Source of the DNA: Petrolisthes cinctipes
Taxonomy: Eukaryota; Arthropoda; Malacostraca; Decapoda; Porcellanidae
Direction of reading: 5' to 3'
Length of the DNA: 64,000 nt
Assembly (NCBI GenBank): GCA_033782935.1
Contig: JAWQEG010000623.1
Coordinates: 1,258,001-1,322,000, forward strand
Under the pieces are notes generated by a model. The model was not told where the DNA came from. It saw nothing but the letters and a program-made list of their open reading frames with translations, and ran no database searches. This document shows, in pieces, positions 61,901 to 64,000 of this stretch. Both the position numbers and the translations under genes were made by a program. The stretch's first letter is position 1; every line of letters starts with the position of its first letter.

Positions 61901-64000
61901 ATCGAATTTTCGGGTGTTTTAAGGTTGAATTTGTGATATAAACGGGTGCAGAAGATGCATACACATATTGATTTTGGGCTCCTAAAATATTGATTTTCAG
62001 CGTGTTTTGGGCCTGTATCTGAGTAGGCATGTACAGATCGCTTCTGGAACCCCAAAATATTGATTTTTCGTGTGTTTTGAGCCTGAATTTAAGATATAAA
62101 CGGGTACAGAAGATGCATGCACATATCGACTTTTGGGCACCTAAAATATCGATTATCAGCATGTTTTGGGTCTGTATCTTGAAAACATTCTAACTAGGAG
62201 TAGGCATGTACAGATCGTTTCTGGTTCCCAAAAAATATCGAATTTCCGGGTGTTTTGAGATTGAATTTGGGATATAAACGGGTGCAGAAGATGCATACAC
62301 ATATTGACTTTGGGCACCTAAAATATCGATTTTCAGCATGTTTTGGCCCTGTATCTGAATAGGCATGTACAGATCGCTTCTTGGAACCCAAAATATCGAA
62401 ATTTCGGGTGCTTTGAACCTGAATTTGAGATATAAACGGGTACTGAAGAGGCATGCACATATCGACTTTTGGGCACCTAAAATATCGATTTTGAGCATGT
62501 TTTGGGTCTGTATCTTGAAAATATTCTAACTAGGACTAGGCATGTACAGATCGCTTCTAGGACCCAAAAATATCGAACTTTCGGGTGTTTTGATCATGAA
62601 TTTGAGATATAAACCGGTACAGATGACGCATGCACATATCGACTTTGGACACTTAAAATATCGATTTTTAGCATGTTTTGAGCCTATATTTTGAAAACAT
62701 TCTAGCACTAAGTAGGTATGTACAGATCGCTTCTGGGACCCCAAAATATAGAATTTTTGGGTGTTTTGAGTCTGAATTTGAGATATAAACGGGTACAGAA
62801 GATACATGCACATATCGACTTTTGGGCACCAAAAAGATCGATTTTCAGTATGTTTTAACCTGTATTTTGAAAATACTCTAACATGGGGTTGGCATGTACA
62901 GATCGCTTTTGGGACCCCAAAATATCGAATTTTCGGGTGTTTTGTGAATGAATTTGAGATAGCAACTTTGGGCACATAAATATCGATTTTTAGCATGTTT
63001 TGGGCCTATATTTTGAAAATATTCTAGCACTGAGTGGGCATGTACATATCGCTTCTGTGACCCCAAAATATAGAATTTTTGGGTGTTTTGAGTCTGAATT
63101 TGAGATATAAACGGGTACAGAAAATGCATGTTTTGGGTCTGTATTTTGAAATTACTCTAACACGGTGTAGGCATGTACAGATCGCTTCTGGGACCCCAAA
63201 ATATCAAATTTTCGGGTGTTTTGTGCCTGAAATTGAGATATCGACTTTCGGCACCTAAAATATCGATTTTTAGCATGTTTTGGGCCTATATTTAGAAAAA
63301 AAATCTAGCATTGAGTAGGCATGTACAGATCGCTTCTGGGACCCAAAAATATCGATTTTTCGGGTGTTTGAAGCCTGAATCTGAGATATAAACGGGTACT
63401 GAAGATGCATGCACATATCGACTTTTGGGCACCTATAATATCGATTTTGAGCATGTTTTGGGTCTGTATCTTGAAAACATTCTAACTAGGAGTAGGCATG
63501 TACAGATCGCTTCTCGGACCCAATAATACCGGATTTTCGGGTGTTTTGTGCCTGAATTTGAGATATAAACGGGTACAGAAGATGCATGCACATATCGGCT
63601 TAGGACACTTAAAATATCGATTTTTAGCATGTTTTGAGCCTATATTTTGAAAACATTCTAGCACTGAGTAGGCATGTACAGATCGCTTTTGGGACACAAA
63701 AATATCGAATTTCCGGGTGTTTTGAGTGTGAATTTGAGATAAAAACGGGTACAGAAGATGCATGCATATATCGACTTTTAGGCACCAAAAAGATCGATTT
63801 TCAGTATGTTTTGGGCCTGTATTTTGAAAATACTCTAACACGGAGTAGCCATGTACAGATCGCTTCTGGGACCCCAAAATATCGAATTTTCGGGTGTTTT
63901 GTGCCTGAAATTGAGATATCGACTTTCGGCACCAAATATATCGATTTTTAGCATGTTTTGGGCCTATATTTTGAAAAAAAATCTAGCACTGAGTAGGCAT
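59000..64000 (+). repeat. Most degenerate satellite segment
   Basis: Units here differ more from each other than elsewhere: several half-B deletions (near 59400, 62010, 62350), a 43-bp deletion fused at GCATG near 61471 and 63126 (the same junction, 1,655 bp apart), and many private substitutions and short indels. HOR structure is weak apart from that 1,655-bp pair. It could be an edge of the array, or simply an older part of it. Confidence 0.68.

Larger units (their letters stand above)
26603..64000 (+). repeat. Satellite array, right arm
   Basis: The same satellite, in the same orientation as the left arm, continuing to the end of the window. Compared with the left arm it contains more units of the form gaggttgaatttgggatat, tgactttggtcacc and cagcttgttttggg, especially between 38 and 58 kb. 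Several HOR blocks are listed separately. I found no gene, RNA or second transposon in it. Confidence 0.96.

Noticed and set aside
1..64000. Hammerhead ribozyme in the satellite, as known from some animal satellites
   Set aside because: I found no CTGATGA core with a GAAA partner in the consensus on either strand; cagatgatgcat is only superficially similar.
1..64000. CRISPR array, because of regular repeats
   Set aside because: The repeats are contiguous 147-177-bp units without unique spacers, no cas genes are present, and the retrotransposon shows that the DNA is eukaryotic.

Overview
The window is eukaryotic repeat DNA. One head-to-tail AT-rich satellite array fills 1-20729 and 26603-64000 (about 58 kb, very roughly 350 units, all in one orientation), and it is interrupted by one full-length Ty3/gypsy LTR retrotransposon at 20730-26602. 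I see no host gene, tRNA, rRNA or CRISPR. The Gag zinc-binding motif (C-x2-H-x9-C-x3-C) and the pol layout suggest an invertebrate animal genome, possibly an arthropod. That assignment is an inference from retroelement style; the satellite family itself is one I do not recognise.

Satellite: the long unit is about 176-177 bp and is an ancient dimer of two diverged ~88-bp halves, here called A and B. A short unit of 147 bp lacks 29 bp of half A, between two ATAT repeats. A rarer form lacks 18 bp of half B. Diverged unit subtypes are strung into local higher-order repeats (HORs): 649 bp (1.1-2.4 kb), 3.1 kb (4.0-10.0 kb), 1,805 bp in three near-identical copies (13.5-19.0 kb), 658 bp (26.7-27.9 kb), a series spaced 1,806/1,648/1,148 bp (29-35 kb), 1,003 bp (35.7-37.7 kb), 1,320 and 646 bp (41.5-45.5 kb), 822 bp (50.9-52.5 kb), and 2,172-bp-spaced duplicates (55.5-58.4 kb). 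The last 5 kb is the most degenerate. The organisation resembles centromeric or pericentromeric satellite DNA, but nothing in the sequence proves centromere function.

Retrotransposon: two 510-bp LTRs (TG...CA) differ at 12 positions by my hand comparison and are flanked by a 4-bp target duplication CATG. The leader carries nine 36-bp copies of a unit joining the LTR end to the primer-binding site, and then a 20-bp minisatellite. A gag ORF is followed by pol in the -1 frame, with protease, reverse transcriptase, RNase H, integrase and a GPF-type C-terminal module. Pol is open throughout except for one TGA, which falls exactly on the first cysteine of the integrase HHCC zinc finger. A polypurine tract overlaps the pol stop codon.

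The many open frames on the minus strand of the satellite follow from unit lengths (147, 177) that are multiples of three. I do not annotate them as genes.
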